Assembly (NCBI GenBank): GCA_958298945.1
Contig: OY282608.1
Location: 75,502,806-75,566,805, forward strand
DNA length: 64,000 nucleotides
DNA from: Atherix ibis
Lineage: Eukaryota; Arthropoda; Insecta; Diptera; Athericidae
Direction: 5' to 3'
The notes under the pieces were generated by a model that was given only the letters and a program-made list of their open reading frames with translations, did not search any database and had not been told where the DNA came from. A program made the translations under genes and the position numbers. Shown here piece after piece: positions 10,993 to 22,270 of the stretch; the first letter of the stretch is position 1, and each line of letters begins with the position of its first letter.

Positions 10993-13552
10993 CGTTATGT
11001 TGGCTTGTTGGTTTGTTGGCTTGTTGGCTTGTTGGTTTGTTTGTTTGTTGGTTTGGTCGTTTGTTGGCTTGTTGGTTTGTTGGTTTGTTGGTTTGGTCGT
11101 TTGTTGGCTTGTTGGTTTATTGGCTTGTTGGTTTGTTGGTATGTTGGCTTGTTGGTTTGTTTGTTTGTTGGTTTGTTGGTTTGTTGGTTTGTTGGTTTGT
11201 TCGTTTGTTGGTTTGTTGGTTACTTGATTTGTTGGTTTGTTGGTTTGTTGGCTTGTTGGTTTGTTGGTTTGTTGGTTTTTTGGCCTGTTGGTTTGTTGGT
11301 TTGTTGGTTTGTTGGTTTGTTTGTTTGTTGGTTTGTTCGGTTGTTTGCTTGTTGGTTTTTTGGCTTGCTGGCTTATTGGTTTGTTGGTTTCTTGGTTTGT
11401 TGGTTTGTTGGTTTGTTGGTTTATTGGTTTGTTGGTTTGTTGGTTTGTTGGTTTGTTGGTTTGTTGGTTTGTGGGTTTGTTGGTTTGGTGGTTTGTTGGT
11501 TTGTTGGTTTGTTCGTTTGTTGGTTTTTTAGTTTGTTCGTTTGTTTGGGTTGTTGGTTTGTTGGTTTGTTGGTTTGTTGGTTTGTTGGTTTGTTGGTTTT
11601 TTGATTTGTTGGCTTGTTGGTTTGTTGGTTTGTTGGTTTGTTGGTTTGTTGATTTGTTGGTTTGTTGGTTTGTTGGTTTGTTGGTTTGTTGGGTTTTTGG
11701 TTTGTTGGTTTGTTGGTTTGTTAGTTTGTTGGTTTGTTGGTTTGTTGGCTTGTTGGTTTGTTGGTTTATTGGTTTGTTGGTTTGTTGGTTTGTTGGTTTG
11801 TTGGTTTGTTGGTTTTTTGATATGTTGGCTTGTTGGTTTGTTGGATTGTTGATTTGTTGGCTTGTTGGTTTGTTGGTTTGTTGGTTTGTTGGTTTGTTGG
11901 TTTGTTGGTTTGTTGGTTTGTTGGTTTGTTGGTTTGTTGGTTTGTTGGTTTGTTGGTTTGTTGGTTTGTTGGTTTGTTGGTTTGTTGGTTTGTTGGTTTG
12001 TTGGTTTGTTGGTTTGTTGGTTTGTTGGTTTGTTGGCTTGTTGGTTTGTTGGCTTGGTGGCTTGTTGGTTTGTTGGTTTGTTGGTTTGTTGGTTAGTTGG
12101 TTTGTTGGTTTGTTGGTTTGTTGGTTTGTTGGTTTGTTGGTTTGTTGGTTTGTTGGTTTGTTGGTTTGTTGGTTTGTTGGTTTGTTGGTTTGTTGGTTTG
12201 TTGTTTGTTGGTTTGTTGGTTTGTTGGTTTGTTGGTTTGTTGGTTTGTTGGTTTGTTGGTTTGTTGGTTTGTTGGCTTGTTGGTTTGTTGGTTTGTTGGT
12301 TTGTTGATTTGTTGGTTTGTTGGTTTGTTGGTTTGTTGGTTTGTTGATTTGTTGGTTTGTTGGTTTGTTGGTTTGTTGGTTTGTTGGCTTGTTGGTTTGT
12401 TGATATCTTGGCTTGTTGGTTTGCTGGTTTGTTGGTTTGTTGATTTGTTGGTTTGTTGGTTTGTTGGTTTGTTGGTTTGTTGGTTTGTTGGTTTGTTGGT
12501 TTGTTGGTTTGTTGGTTTGTTGGTTTGTTGGTTTGTTGGTTTGTTGGCTTGTTGGTTTGTCGGCTTGTTGGTTTGTTGGCTTGTTGACTTGTTGGTTTGT
12601 CGGTTTGTTGGTTTGTTGGTTTGTTGGTTTGTTGGTTTGTTGGTTTGTTGATTTGTTGGTTTGTTGGTTTGTTGGTTTGTTGGTTTGTTGGTCTGTTGGT
12701 TTGTTAGTTTGTTGGTTTGTTGGTTTGTTGGTTTGTTTGTTTGTTGGTTTGTTGGCTTGTTGGTTTTTTGGCCTGTTGGTTTGTTGGTTTGTTGGTTTGT
12801 TTGTTTGTTGGTTTGTTAGGTTGTTGGCTTGTTGGTTTTTTGGCTTGTTGGCTTATTGGTTTGTTAGTATGCTTGTTTGTTGGTTTGTTGGTTTGTTGGT
12901 TTGTTGGTTTGTTGGTTTGTTGGTTTGTTGGTTTGTTGGTTTGTTGGCTTGTTGGTTTGTTGGCTTGTTGGCTTGTTGAATTGTTGGTCTGTTGGTTTGT
13001 TGGTTTGTTAGTTTGTTGGTTTGTGTGTTTGTTGGTTTGTGTGTTTGTTGGCTTGTTGGTTTGTTGGCTAGTGGCTTGTTGGTTTGTTGGTTTGTTGGTT
13101 TGTTGGTTTGTTGGTATGTTGGTTTGTTGGTTTGTTGGTTTGTTCGTTTGTTGGTTTGTTGGTTTGTTGGTATATTGGTTTGTTCGTTCGTTGATTTGTT
13201 GGTTACTTGATTTGTTGGTTTGTTGGTTTGTTGGCTTGTTGGTTTGTTGGTGTGTTTGTTTGTAGGTTTGTTTGTTTGTTGGTTTATTTGTTTGTTCGTT
13301 TGTACGTTTGTTGGTTTGTTGGTTACTTGGTTTGTTGGTTTGTTCGTTTGTTCGTTTGTTCGTTTGTTGGTTTGTTGGTTTGTTGGTTTGTTCGTTTGTT
13401 GGTTTGTTGGTTTGTTGGTTTGTTGGTTTGTTGGTTTGTTGGTTTGTTGGTTTGTTGGTTTGTTGGTTTGTTGGTTTGTTGGTTTGTTGGTTTGTTGGTT
13501 TGTTGGATTGTTCGTTTGTTGGCTTGTTGATTTGTTGGTTTGTTTGTTTGTT
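10993..13552 (+). repeat. HOR segment P-Q, first copy (2,560 bp)
   Basis: It runs from the +1 slip CGTTATG at 10,993 to the next at 13,553. Part P holds GGTTTGGTCG, GGCCTG, TTTGGGTTG (11,547), GATTTG (11,603) and GATATG (11,819). Part Q holds GGCTTGGTGG, GGTTAGTTGG (12,091), a -1 slip TTGTTTGTTGG (about 12,201), GATATCTTGG (about 12,410), TGTGTGTTTG (13,022), the -1 slip GGCTAGTGGC (13,067), TTACTTGATT and TGTACG. The whole P-Q order returns at 15,520-18,120, and Q alone returns at about 13,855-15,440. Confidence 0.88.
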
Positions 13553-15519
13553 CGTTATGTTGGCTTGTTGGTTTGTTAGCTTGTTGGCTTGTTGGTTTGT
13601 TTGTTTGTTGGTTTGGTCGTTTGTTGGCTTGTTGGTTACTTGGGTTTTTGGTTTGTTGGTTTGTTGGCTTGTTGGTTTATTGGTTTATTGGTTTGTTGGT
13701 TTGTTGGTTTGTTGGTTTGGTCGTTTGTTGGCTTGTTGGTTTATTGGCTTGTTGGTTTGTTGGTTTGTTGGCTTGTTGGTTTGTTCGTTTGTTGGTTTGT
13801 TGGTTTGTTGGTTTGTTGGTTTGATCGTTTGTTGGTTTGTTGGTTACTTGATTTGTTGGTTTGTTGGTTTGTTGGTTTGTTGGTTTGTTGGTTTGTTGGT
13901 TTGTTGGTTTGTTGGTTTGTTGGTTTGTTGGTTTGTTGGTTTGTTGGTTTGTTGGCTTGTTGGTTTGTTGGCTTGGTGGCTTGTTGGTTTGTTGGTTTGT
14001 TGGTTTGTTGGTTAGTTGGTTTGTTGGTTTGTTGGTTTGTTGGTTTGTTGGTTTGTTGGTTTGTTGGTTTGTTGGTTTGTTGGTTTGTTGGTTTGTTGGT
14101 TTGTTGGTTTGTTGGTTTGTTGTTTGTTGGTTTGTTGGTTTGTTGGTTTGTTGGTTTGTTGGTTTGTTGGTTTGTTGGTTTGTTGGTTTGTTGGCTTGTT
14201 GGTTTGTTGGTTTGTTGGTTTGTTGATTTGTTGGTTTGTTGGTTTGTTGGTTTGTTGGTTTGTTGATTTGTTGGTTTGTTGGTTTGTTGGTTTGTTGGTT
14301 TGTTGGTTTGTTGGCTTGTTGGTTTGTTGATATCTTGGCTTGTTGGTTTGCTGGTTTGTTGGTTTGTTGATTTGTTGGTTTGTTGGTTTGTTGGTTTGTT
14401 GGTTTGTTGGTTTGTTGGTTTGTTGGTTTGTTGGTTTGTTGGTTTGTTGGTTTGTTGGTTTGTTGGTTTGTTGGTTTGTTGGTTTGTTGGTTTGTTGGCT
14501 TGTTGGTTTGTCGGCTTGTTGGTTTGTTGGCTTGTTGACTTGTTGGTTTGTCGGTTTGTTGGTTTGTTGGTTTGTTGGTTTGTTGGTTTGTTGGTTTGTT
14601 GGTTTGTTGGTTTGTTGGTTTGTTGGTTTGTTGGTTTGTTGGTCTGTTGGTTTGTTAGTTTGTTGGTTTGTTGGTTTGTTGGTTTGTTTGTTTGTTGGTT
14701 TGTTGGCTTGTTGGTTTTTTGGCCTGTTGGTTTGTTGGTTTGTTGGTTTGTTTGTTTGTTGGTTTGTTAGGTTGTTGGCTTGTTGGTTTTTTGGCTTGTT
14801 GGCTTATTGGTTTGTTAGTATGCTTGTTTGTTGGTTTGTTGGTTTGTTGGTTTGTTGGTTTGTTGGTTTGTTGGTTTGTTGGTTTGTTGGTTTGTTGGTT
14901 TGTTGGCTTGTTGGTTTGTTGGCTTGTTGGCTTGTTGAATTGTTGGTCTGTTGGTTTGTTGGTTTGTTAGTTTGTTGGTTTGTGTGTTTGTTGGTTTGTG
15001 TGTTTGTTGGCTTGTTGGTTTGTTGGCTAGTGGCTTGTTGGTTTGTTGGTTTGTTGGTTTGTTGGTTTGTTGGTATGTTGGTTTGTTGGTTTGTTGGTTT
15101 GTTCGTTTGTTGGTTTGTTGGTTTGTTGGTATATTGGTTTGTTCGTTTGTTGATTTGTTGGTTACTTGATTTGTTGGTTTGTTGGTTTGTTGGCTTGTTG
15201 GTTTGTTGGTGTGTTTGTTTGTAGGTTTGTTTGTTTGTTGGTTTATTTGTTTGTTCGTTTGTACGTTTGTTGGTTTGTTGGTTACTTGGTTTGTTGGTTT
15301 GTTCGTTTGTTCGTTTGTTCGTTTGTTGGTTTGTTGGTTTGTTGGTTTGTTCGTTTGTTGGTTTGTTGGTTTGTTGGTTTGTTGGTTTGTTGGTTTGTTG
15401 GTTTGTTGGTTTGTTGGTTTGTTGGTTTGTTGGTTTGTTGGTTTGTTGGTTTGTTGGTTTGTTGGTTTGTTGGATTGTTCGTTTGTTGGCTTGTTGATTT
15501 GTTGGTTTGTTTGTTTGTT
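13553..15519 (+). repeat. HOR segment with second Q copy (1,967 bp)
   Basis: After a short P-like start (CGTTATG, GGTTTGGTCG, TTACTTGG), the segment jumps at about 13,855 into a full Q module. The markers are GGTTAGTTGG at 14,010, a -1 slip at about 14,121, GATATCTTGG at about 14,332, TGTGTGTTTG at 14,981 and GGCTAGTGGC at 15,026. Offsets to the first Q are 1,919 at the left and 1,959 at the right, and 2,720 to the third Q. The P portion seen at 11.2-11.8 kb is absent, so this segment is a recombinant that lost about 0.6 kb or more of P. Confidence 0.88.
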
Positions 15520-18500
15520 CGTTATGTTGGCTTGTTGGTTTGTTGGCTTGTTGGCTTGTTGGTTTGTTTGTTTGTTGGTTTGGTCGTTTGTTGGCTTGTT
15601 GGTTACTTGGTTTTTTGGTTTGTTGGTTTGTTGGCTTGTTGGTTTATTGGTTTATTGGTTTGTTGGTTTGTTGGTTTGTTGGTTTGGTCGTTTGTTGGCT
15701 TGTTGGTTTATTGGCTTGTTGGTTTGTTGGTTTGTTGGCTTGTTGGTTTGTTCGTTTGTTGGTTTGTTGGTTTGTTGGTTTGTTGGTTTGTTCGTTTGTT
15801 GGTTTGTTGGTTACTTGATTTGTTGGTTTGTTGGTTTGTTGGCTTGTTGGTTTGTTGGTTTGTTGGTTTTTTGGCCTGTTGGTTTGTTGGTTTGTTGGTT
15901 TGTTGGTTTGTTTGTTTGTTGGTTTGTTCGGTTGTTTGCTTGTTGGTTTTTTGGCTTGCTGGCTTATTGGTTTGTTGGTTTCTTGGTTTGTTGGTTTGTT
16001 GGTTTGTTGGTTTATTGGTTTGTTGGTTTGTTGGTTTGTTGGTTTGTTGGTTTGTTGGTTTGTGGGTTTGTTGGTTTGGTGGTTTGTTGGTTTGTTGGTT
16101 TGTTCGTTTGTTGGTTTTTTAGTTTGTTCGTTTGTTTGGGTTGTTGGTTTGTTGGTTTGTTGGTTTGTTGGTTTGTTGGTTTGTTGGTTTGTTGGTTTTT
16201 TGATTTGTTGGCTTGTTGGTTTGTTGGTTTGTTGGTTTGTTGGTTTGTTGATTTGTTGGTTTGTTGGTTTGTTGGTTTGTTGGTTTGTTGGGTTTTTGGT
16301 TTGTTGGTTTGTTGGTTTGTTAGTTTGTTGGTTTGTTGGTTTGTTGGCTTGTTGGTTTGTTGGTTTGTTGGTTTGTTGGTTTGTTGGTTTGTTGGTTTGT
16401 TGGTTTGTTGGTTTGTTGGTTTTTTGATATGTTGGCTTGTTGGTTTGTTGGATTGTTGATTTGTTGGCTTGTTGGTTTGTTGGTTTGTTGGTTTGTTGGT
16501 TTGTTGGTTTGTTGGTTTGTTGGTTTGTTGGTTTGTTGGTTTGTTGGTTTGTTGGTTTGTTGGTTTGTTGGTTTGTTGGTTTGTTGGTTTGTTGGTTTGT
16601 TGGTTTGTTGGTTTGTTGGTTTGTTGGTTTGTTGGTTTGTTGGTTTGTTGGTTTGTTGGTTTGTTGGTTTGTTGGCTTGTTGGTTTGTTGGCTTGGTGGC
16701 TTGTTGGTTTGTTGGTTTGTTGGTTTGTTGGTTAGTTGGTTTGTTGGTTTGTTGGTTTGTTGGTTTGTTAGTTTGTTGGTTTGTTGGTTTGTTGGTTTGT
16801 TGGTTTGTTGGTTTGTTGGTTTGTTGGTTTGTTGGTTTGTTGTTTGTTGGTTTGTTGGTTTGTTGGTTTGTTGGTTTGTTGGTTTGTTGGTTTGTTGGTT
16901 TGTTGGCTTGTTGGTTTGTTGGTTTGTTGGTTTGTTGATTTGTTGGTTTGTTGGTTTGTTGGTTTGTTGGTTTGTTGATTTGTTGGTTTGTTGGTTTGTT
17001 GGTTTGTTGGTTTGTTGGCTTGTTGGTTTGTTGATATCTTGGCTTGTTGGTTTGCTGGTTTGTTGGTTTGTTGATTTGTTGGTTTGTTGGTTTGTTGGTT
17101 TGTTGGTTTGTTGGTTTGTTGGTTTGTTGGTTTGTTGGTTTGTTGGTTTGTTGGTTTGTTGGTTTGTTGGTTTGTTGGTTTGTTGGTTTGTTGGTTTGTT
17201 GGCTTGTTGGTTTGTCGGCTTGTTGGTTTGTTGGCTTGTTGACTTGTTGGTTTGTCGGTTTGTTGGTTTGTTGGTTTGTTGGTTTGTTGGTTTGTTGGTT
17301 TGTTGGTTTGTTGGTTTGTTGGTTTGTTGGTTTGTTGGTTTGTTGGTTTGTTGGTTTGTTGGTCTGTTGGTTTGTTAGTTTGTTGGTTTGTTGGTTTGTT
17401 GGTTTGTTTGTTTGTTGGTTTGTTGGCTTGTTGGTTTTTTGGCCTGTTGGTTTGTTGGTTTGTTGGTTTGTTTGTTTGTTGGTTTGTTAGGTTGTTGGCT
17501 TGTTGGTTTTTTGGTTTGTTGGCTTATTGGTTTGTTAGTATGCTTGTTTGTTGGTTTGTTGGTTTGTTGGTTTGTTGGTTTGTTGGTTTGCTGGTTTGTT
17601 GGTTTGTTGGTTTGTTGGTTTGTTGGCTTGTTGGTTTGTTGGCTTGTTGGCTTGTTGAATTGTTGGTCTGTTGGTTTGTTGGTTTGTTAGTTTGTTGGTT
17701 TGTGTGTTTGTTGGTTTGTGTGTTTGTTGGCTTGTTGGTTTGTTGGCTAGTGGCTTGTTGGTTTGTTGGTTTGTTGGTTTGTTGGTTTGTTGGTATGTTG
17801 GTTTGTTGGTTTGTTGGTTTGTTCGTTTGTTGGTTTGTTGGTTTGTTGGTTTATTGGTTTGTTCGTTTGTTGATTTGTTGGTTACTTGATTTGTTGGTTT
17901 GTTGGTTTGTTGGCTTGTTGGTTTGTTGGTTTGTTTGTTTGTAGGTTTGTTTGTTTGTTGGTTTATTTGTTTGTTCGTTTGTACGTTTGTTGGTTTGTTG
18001 GTTACTTGGTTTGTTGGTTTGTTCGTTTGTTCGTTTGTTCGTTTGTTGGTTTGTTGGTTTGTTGGTTTGTTCGTTTGTTGGTTTGTTGGTTTGTTGGTTT
18101 GTTGGTTTGTTGGTTTGTTGGTTTGTTGGTTTGTTGGTTTGTTGGTTTTTGGTTTGTTGGTTTGTTGGTTTGTTGGTTTGTTGGTTTGTTGGTTTGTTGA
18201 TTTGTTCGTTTATTGGTTTGTTGGTTTGTTGGTTTGTTGGTTTATTGGTTTGTTGGTTTTTTGGTTTGTTCGTTTGTTGGTTTGTTGATATGTTGGTTTG
18301 TTTGTTTAGTCGTTTGTTGGCTTGTTGGTTTGTTGGCTTGTTGGCTTGTTGGTTTGTTGGTTTGTTGGGTTGTTGGTTACTTGGTTTGTTGGTTTGATGG
18401 TTTGTTGGTTTGTTGGTTTTTCCGTTTGTTGGTTTATTCGTTTGTTGGTTTTTTGGTTTGTTGGTTTGTTCGTTTGTTGGTTTGTTGGTTTGTTGGTTTG

Positions 18501-18678
18501 TTGGTTTGTTGGTTTGTTGGTTTGTTGGTTTGTTGGTTTTTTGGTTTGTTGGCTCGTTGGTTTGTTGGTTTGTTGGTTTGTTGGTTTGTTGGTTTGTTGG
18601 TTTGTTAGTTTGATGGTTTGTTGGTTTGTTGGTTTGTTCGTTTGTTGGCTTGTAGATTAGTTGGTTTGTTTGTTTGTT
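15520..18678 (+). repeat. HOR segment P-Q, second full copy
   Basis: It repeats 10,993-13,440 at an offset of 4,527 growing to 4,679 bp. TTTGGGTTG is at about 16,138, GATTTG at 16,202, GATATG at 16,426, GGTTAGTTGG at 16,730, GATATCTTGG at about 17,035, TGTGTGTTTG at 17,701 and GGCTAGTGGC at 17,746. After about 18,120 it continues into a module like 6.6-7.0 kb: a -1 slip GGTTTTTGG near 18,146, then GATATG at 18,287. Marker blocks from two HOR types are therefore joined here. Confidence 0.87.
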
Positions 18679-21613
18679 CGTTATGTTGGCTTGTTGGTTT
18701 GTTGGCTTGTTGGCTTGTTGGTTTGTTGGTTTGTTGGTTTGTTGGTTACTTGGTTCGTTGGTTTGTTGGTTTGTTTTGGTTTGTGGTTTGTTTGTTTGTT
18801 GGTTTGGTCGTTTGTTGGCTTGTTGGTTACTTGGTTTTTTGGTTTGTTGGTTTGTTGGCTTGTTGGTTTATTGGTTTATTGGTTTGTTGGTTTGTTGGTT
18901 TGTTGGTTTGTTGGTTTGTTGGTTTGTTTGTTTGTTGGTTTGGTCGTTTGTTGGCTTGTTGTTTTATTGGCTTGTTGGTTTGTTGGTTTGTTGGCTTGTT
19001 GGTTTGTTCGTTTGTTGGTTTGTTGGTTTGTTGGTTTGTTAGTTTGTTCGTTTGTTGGTTTGTTGGTTACTTGATTTGTTGGTTTGTTGGTTTGTTGGCT
19101 TGTTAGTTTGTTGGTTTGTTGGTTTGTAGGTTTGTTTGTTTGTTGGTTTGTTTGTTTGTTGGTTTGTACGTTTGTTGGTTTGTTGGTTACTTGGTTTGGT
19201 TTGTTGGTTTGTTTGTTTGTTTGTTTGTTGGCTTGTTGGTTTTTTGGCCTGTTGGTTTGTTGGTTTGTTGGTTTGTTTGTTTGTTGGTTTGTTAGGTTGT
19301 TGGCTTGTTGGTTTTTTGGCTTGTTGGCTTATTGGTTTGTTGGTATGCTTGTTTGTTGGTTTGTTGGTTTGTTGGTTTGTTGGTTTGTTGGTTTGCTGGT
19401 TTGTTGGTTTGTTGGTTTGTTGGTTTGTTGGCTTGTTGGTTTGTTGGTTTGTTGGCTTGTTGGCTTGTTGAATTGTTGGTTTGTTGGTTTGTTGGTTTGT
19501 TGGTTTGTTTGTTTGTTGGTTTGTGTGTTTGTTGGCTTGTTGGTTTGATGGCTAGTGGCTTGTTGGTTTGTTGGTTTGTTGGTTTGTTGGTTTGTTGGTA
19601 TGTTGGTTTGTTGGTTTGTTGGTTTGTTTGTTTGTTTGTTTGTTGGTTTATTGGTTTGTTGGTTTGTTGGTTTGTTGGTTTGTTGGTTTGTTGGTTTGTT
19701 TGTTTGTTGGTTTGGTCGTTTGTTGGCTTGTTGGTTTATTGGCTTGTTGGTTTGTTGGTTTGTTGGCTTGTTGGTTTGTTCGTTTGTTGGTTTGTTGGTT
19801 TGTTGGTTTATTGGTTTGTTCGTTTGTTGATTTGTTGGTTACTTGATTTGCTGGTTTGTTGGTTTGTTGGCTTGTTGGTTTGTTGGTTTGTTTGTTAGTA
19901 GGTTTGTTTGTTTGTTGGTTTGTTTGTTTGTTGGTTTGTACGTTTGTTGGTTTGTTGGTTACTTGGTTTGTTGGTTTCTTCGTTTGTTCGTTTGTTCGTT
20001 TGTTCGTTTGTTGGTTTGTTGGTTTGTTGGTTTGTTCGTTTGTTGGTTTGTTGGTTTGTTGGTTTGTTGGTTTGTTGGTTTGTTGGTTTGTTGGTTTGTT
20101 GGTTTATTGGTTTGTTGGTTTTTGGTTTGTTGGTTTGTTGGTTTGTTGGTTTGTTGGTTTGTTGGTTTGTTGGTTTGTTCGTTTATTGGTTTGTTGGTTT
20201 GTTGGTATGTTGGTTTATTGGTTTGTTGGTTTTTTGGTTTGTTCGTTTGTTGGTTTGTTGATATGTTGGTTTGTTTGTTTGGTCGTTTGTTGGCTTGTTG
20301 GTTTGTTGGCTTGTTGGCTTATTGGTTTGTTGGTTTGTTGGGTTGTTGGTTACTTGGTTTGTTGGTTTGTTCGTTTGTTGGTTTGTTGGTTTGTTGGTTT
20401 GTTGGTTTGTTGGTTTGTTGGTTTGTTGGTTTGTTGGTTTTTTGGTTTGTTGGCTTGTTGGTTTGTTGGTTTGTTGGTTTGTTGGTTTGTTGGTTTGTTG
20501 GTTTGTTGGTTTGTTGGTTTGTTGGTTTGTTGGTTTGTTGGTTTGTTGGTTTGTTGGTTTGTTGGTTTGTTCGTTTGTTGGCTTGTTGATTTGTTGGTTT
20601 GTTTGTTTGTTCGTTATGTTGGCTTGTTGGTTTGTTGGCTTGTTGGTTTGTTTTGGTTTGTTGGTTTGTTTGTTTGTTGGTTTGGTCGTTTGTTGGCTTG
20701 TTGGTTACTTGGTTTTTTGGTTTGTTGGTTTGTTGGCTTGTTGGTTTATTGGTTTATTGGTTTGTTGGTTTGTTGGTTTGTTGGTTTGTTGGTTTGTTTG
20801 TTTGTTGGTTTGGTCGTTTGTTGGCTTGTTGGTTTATTGGCTTGTTGGTTTGTTGGTTTGCTGGCTTGTTGGTTTGTTCGTTTGTTGGTTTGTTCGTTTG
20901 TTGATTTGTTGGTTACTTGATTTGTTGGTTTGTTGATTTGTTGGCTTGTTGGTTTGTTGGTTTGTTGGTTTGTAGGTTTGTTTGTTTGCTGGTTTGTTTG
21001 TTTGTTGGTTTGTACGTTTGTTGGTTTGTTGGTTACTTGGTTTGTTGGTTTGTTCGTTTGTTAGTTTGTTCGTTTGTTCGTTTGTTGGTTTGTTATTTTG
21101 TTCGTTTGTTGGTTTGTTGGTTTGTTGGTTTGTTGGTTTGTTGGTTTGTTGGTTTGTTGGTTTGTTGGTTTGTTGGTTTGTTGGTTTGTTGGTTTTTGGT
21201 TTGTTGGTTTGTTGGTTTGTTGGTTTGTCGGTTTTTTGGTTTATTCGTTTGTTGGTTTTTTGGTTTGTTTGTTTGTTCGTTTGTTGGTTTGTTTGTTTGT
21301 TGGTTTGTTGGTTTGTTGGTTTGTTGGTTTGTTGGTTTGTAGGTTTTTTGGTTTGTTGGCTTGTTGGTTTGTTGGTTTGTTGCTTTGTTGGTTTGTTGGT
21401 TTGTTCGTTTGTTGGTTTGTTGGTTTGTTGGTTTGTTGGTTTGTTGGTTTGTTGGTTTGTTGGTTTGTTGGTTTGTTGGTTTGTTCGTTTTTTGGCTTGT
21501 TGATTTGTTGGTTTGGTCGTTTGTTCGTTTGTTGGCTTGTTGGTTTGTTGGCTTGTTGGCTTGTTGGTTTGTTGGTTTGTTGGTTTGTTGGTTACTTGGT
21601 TCGTTGGTTTGGT
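18679..21613 (+). repeat. Mosaic transition from zone II to zone III
   Basis: It contains the last two CGTTATG +1 slips (18,679 and 20,612). It also has two +2 slips of the old form preceded by plain GGTTTGTT (18,768 and 20,645), a -3 shortening (ACTTGGTTTGGTTTG, about 19,190), GGCTAGTGGC (about 19,550) and two -1 slips of the GGTTTTTGG type (about 20,117 and 21,190). The module at about 19,860-20,260 repeats about 17,900-18,290, with GATATG at 20,260 and 18,287. The order of modules matches neither neighbour throughout, so I treat this stretch as a recombination mosaic. Confidence 0.75.
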
Positions 21614-22270
21614 GGTTTGTTTTGGTTTGTTGGTTTGTTGGTTTGTTGGTTTGTTGGTTTGTTGGTTTGTTGGTTTGTTGGTTTGTTGGTTTGTTGGTTT
21701 GTTGGTTTGTTGGTTTGTTGGTTTGTTGGTTTGTTGGTTTGTTGGTTTGTTGGTTTGTTGGTTTGTTGGTTTGTTGGTTTGTTGGTTTGGTGGTTTGTTG
21801 GTTTGTTGGTTTGTTCGTTTGTTGGTTTTTTAGTTTGTTTGTTTGTTGGTTTGTTGGTTTGTTGGTTTGTTGGTTTGTTGGTTTGTTGGTTTTTTGATTT
21901 GTTGGCTTGTTGGTTTGTTGGTTTGTTGGTTTGTTGATTTGTTGGTTTGTTGGTTTGTTGGTTTGTTGGTTTTTTGGTTTGTTGGTTTTTGGTTTGTTGG
22001 TTTGTTGGTTTGTTGGTTTGTTGGTTTGTTGGTTTGTTGGTTTGTTGGTTTGTTGGTTTGTTGGTTTGTTGGTTTGTTGGTTTGTTGGTTTGTTGGTTTG
22101 TTGGTTTGTTGGTTTGTTGGTTTGTTGGTTTGTTGGTTTGTTGGTTTGTTGGTTTGTTGGTTTGTTGGTTTGTTGGTTTGTTCGTTTGTTGGCTTGTTGG
22201 TTTGTTGGCTTGTTGGCTTGTTGGTTTGTTGGTTTGTTGGTTTGTTGGTTACTTGGTTCGTTGGTTTGGT
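21614..22270 (+). repeat. Short zone III unit between two +2 slips (657 bp)
   Basis: It runs from the first +2 slip with GGTTTGGTGG in front (21,614) to the second (22,271). It holds GGTTTTTTAG, GATTTG (about 21,897) and one -1 slip GGTTTTTGG (about 21,984). The length modulo 8 is 1, matching +2 and -1. It lacks the long marker series of the later zone III units, so it is a truncated unit. Confidence 0.8.

Larger units (their letters stand above)
7014..20620 (+). other. Landmark family: +1 slip CGTTATG, seven copies, zone II only
   Basis: Copies at 7,014, 9,415, 10,993, 13,553, 15,520, 18,679 and 20,612. Each lengthens one unit by a base (TTCGTTATG before TTGGCTTG) and sits in the same context, so all descend from one event. 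None is seen before 7 kb or after 20.6 kb. Spacings of 2,401, 1,578, 2,560, 1,967, 3,159 and 1,933 bp reflect variable HOR length. Confidence 0.9.
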
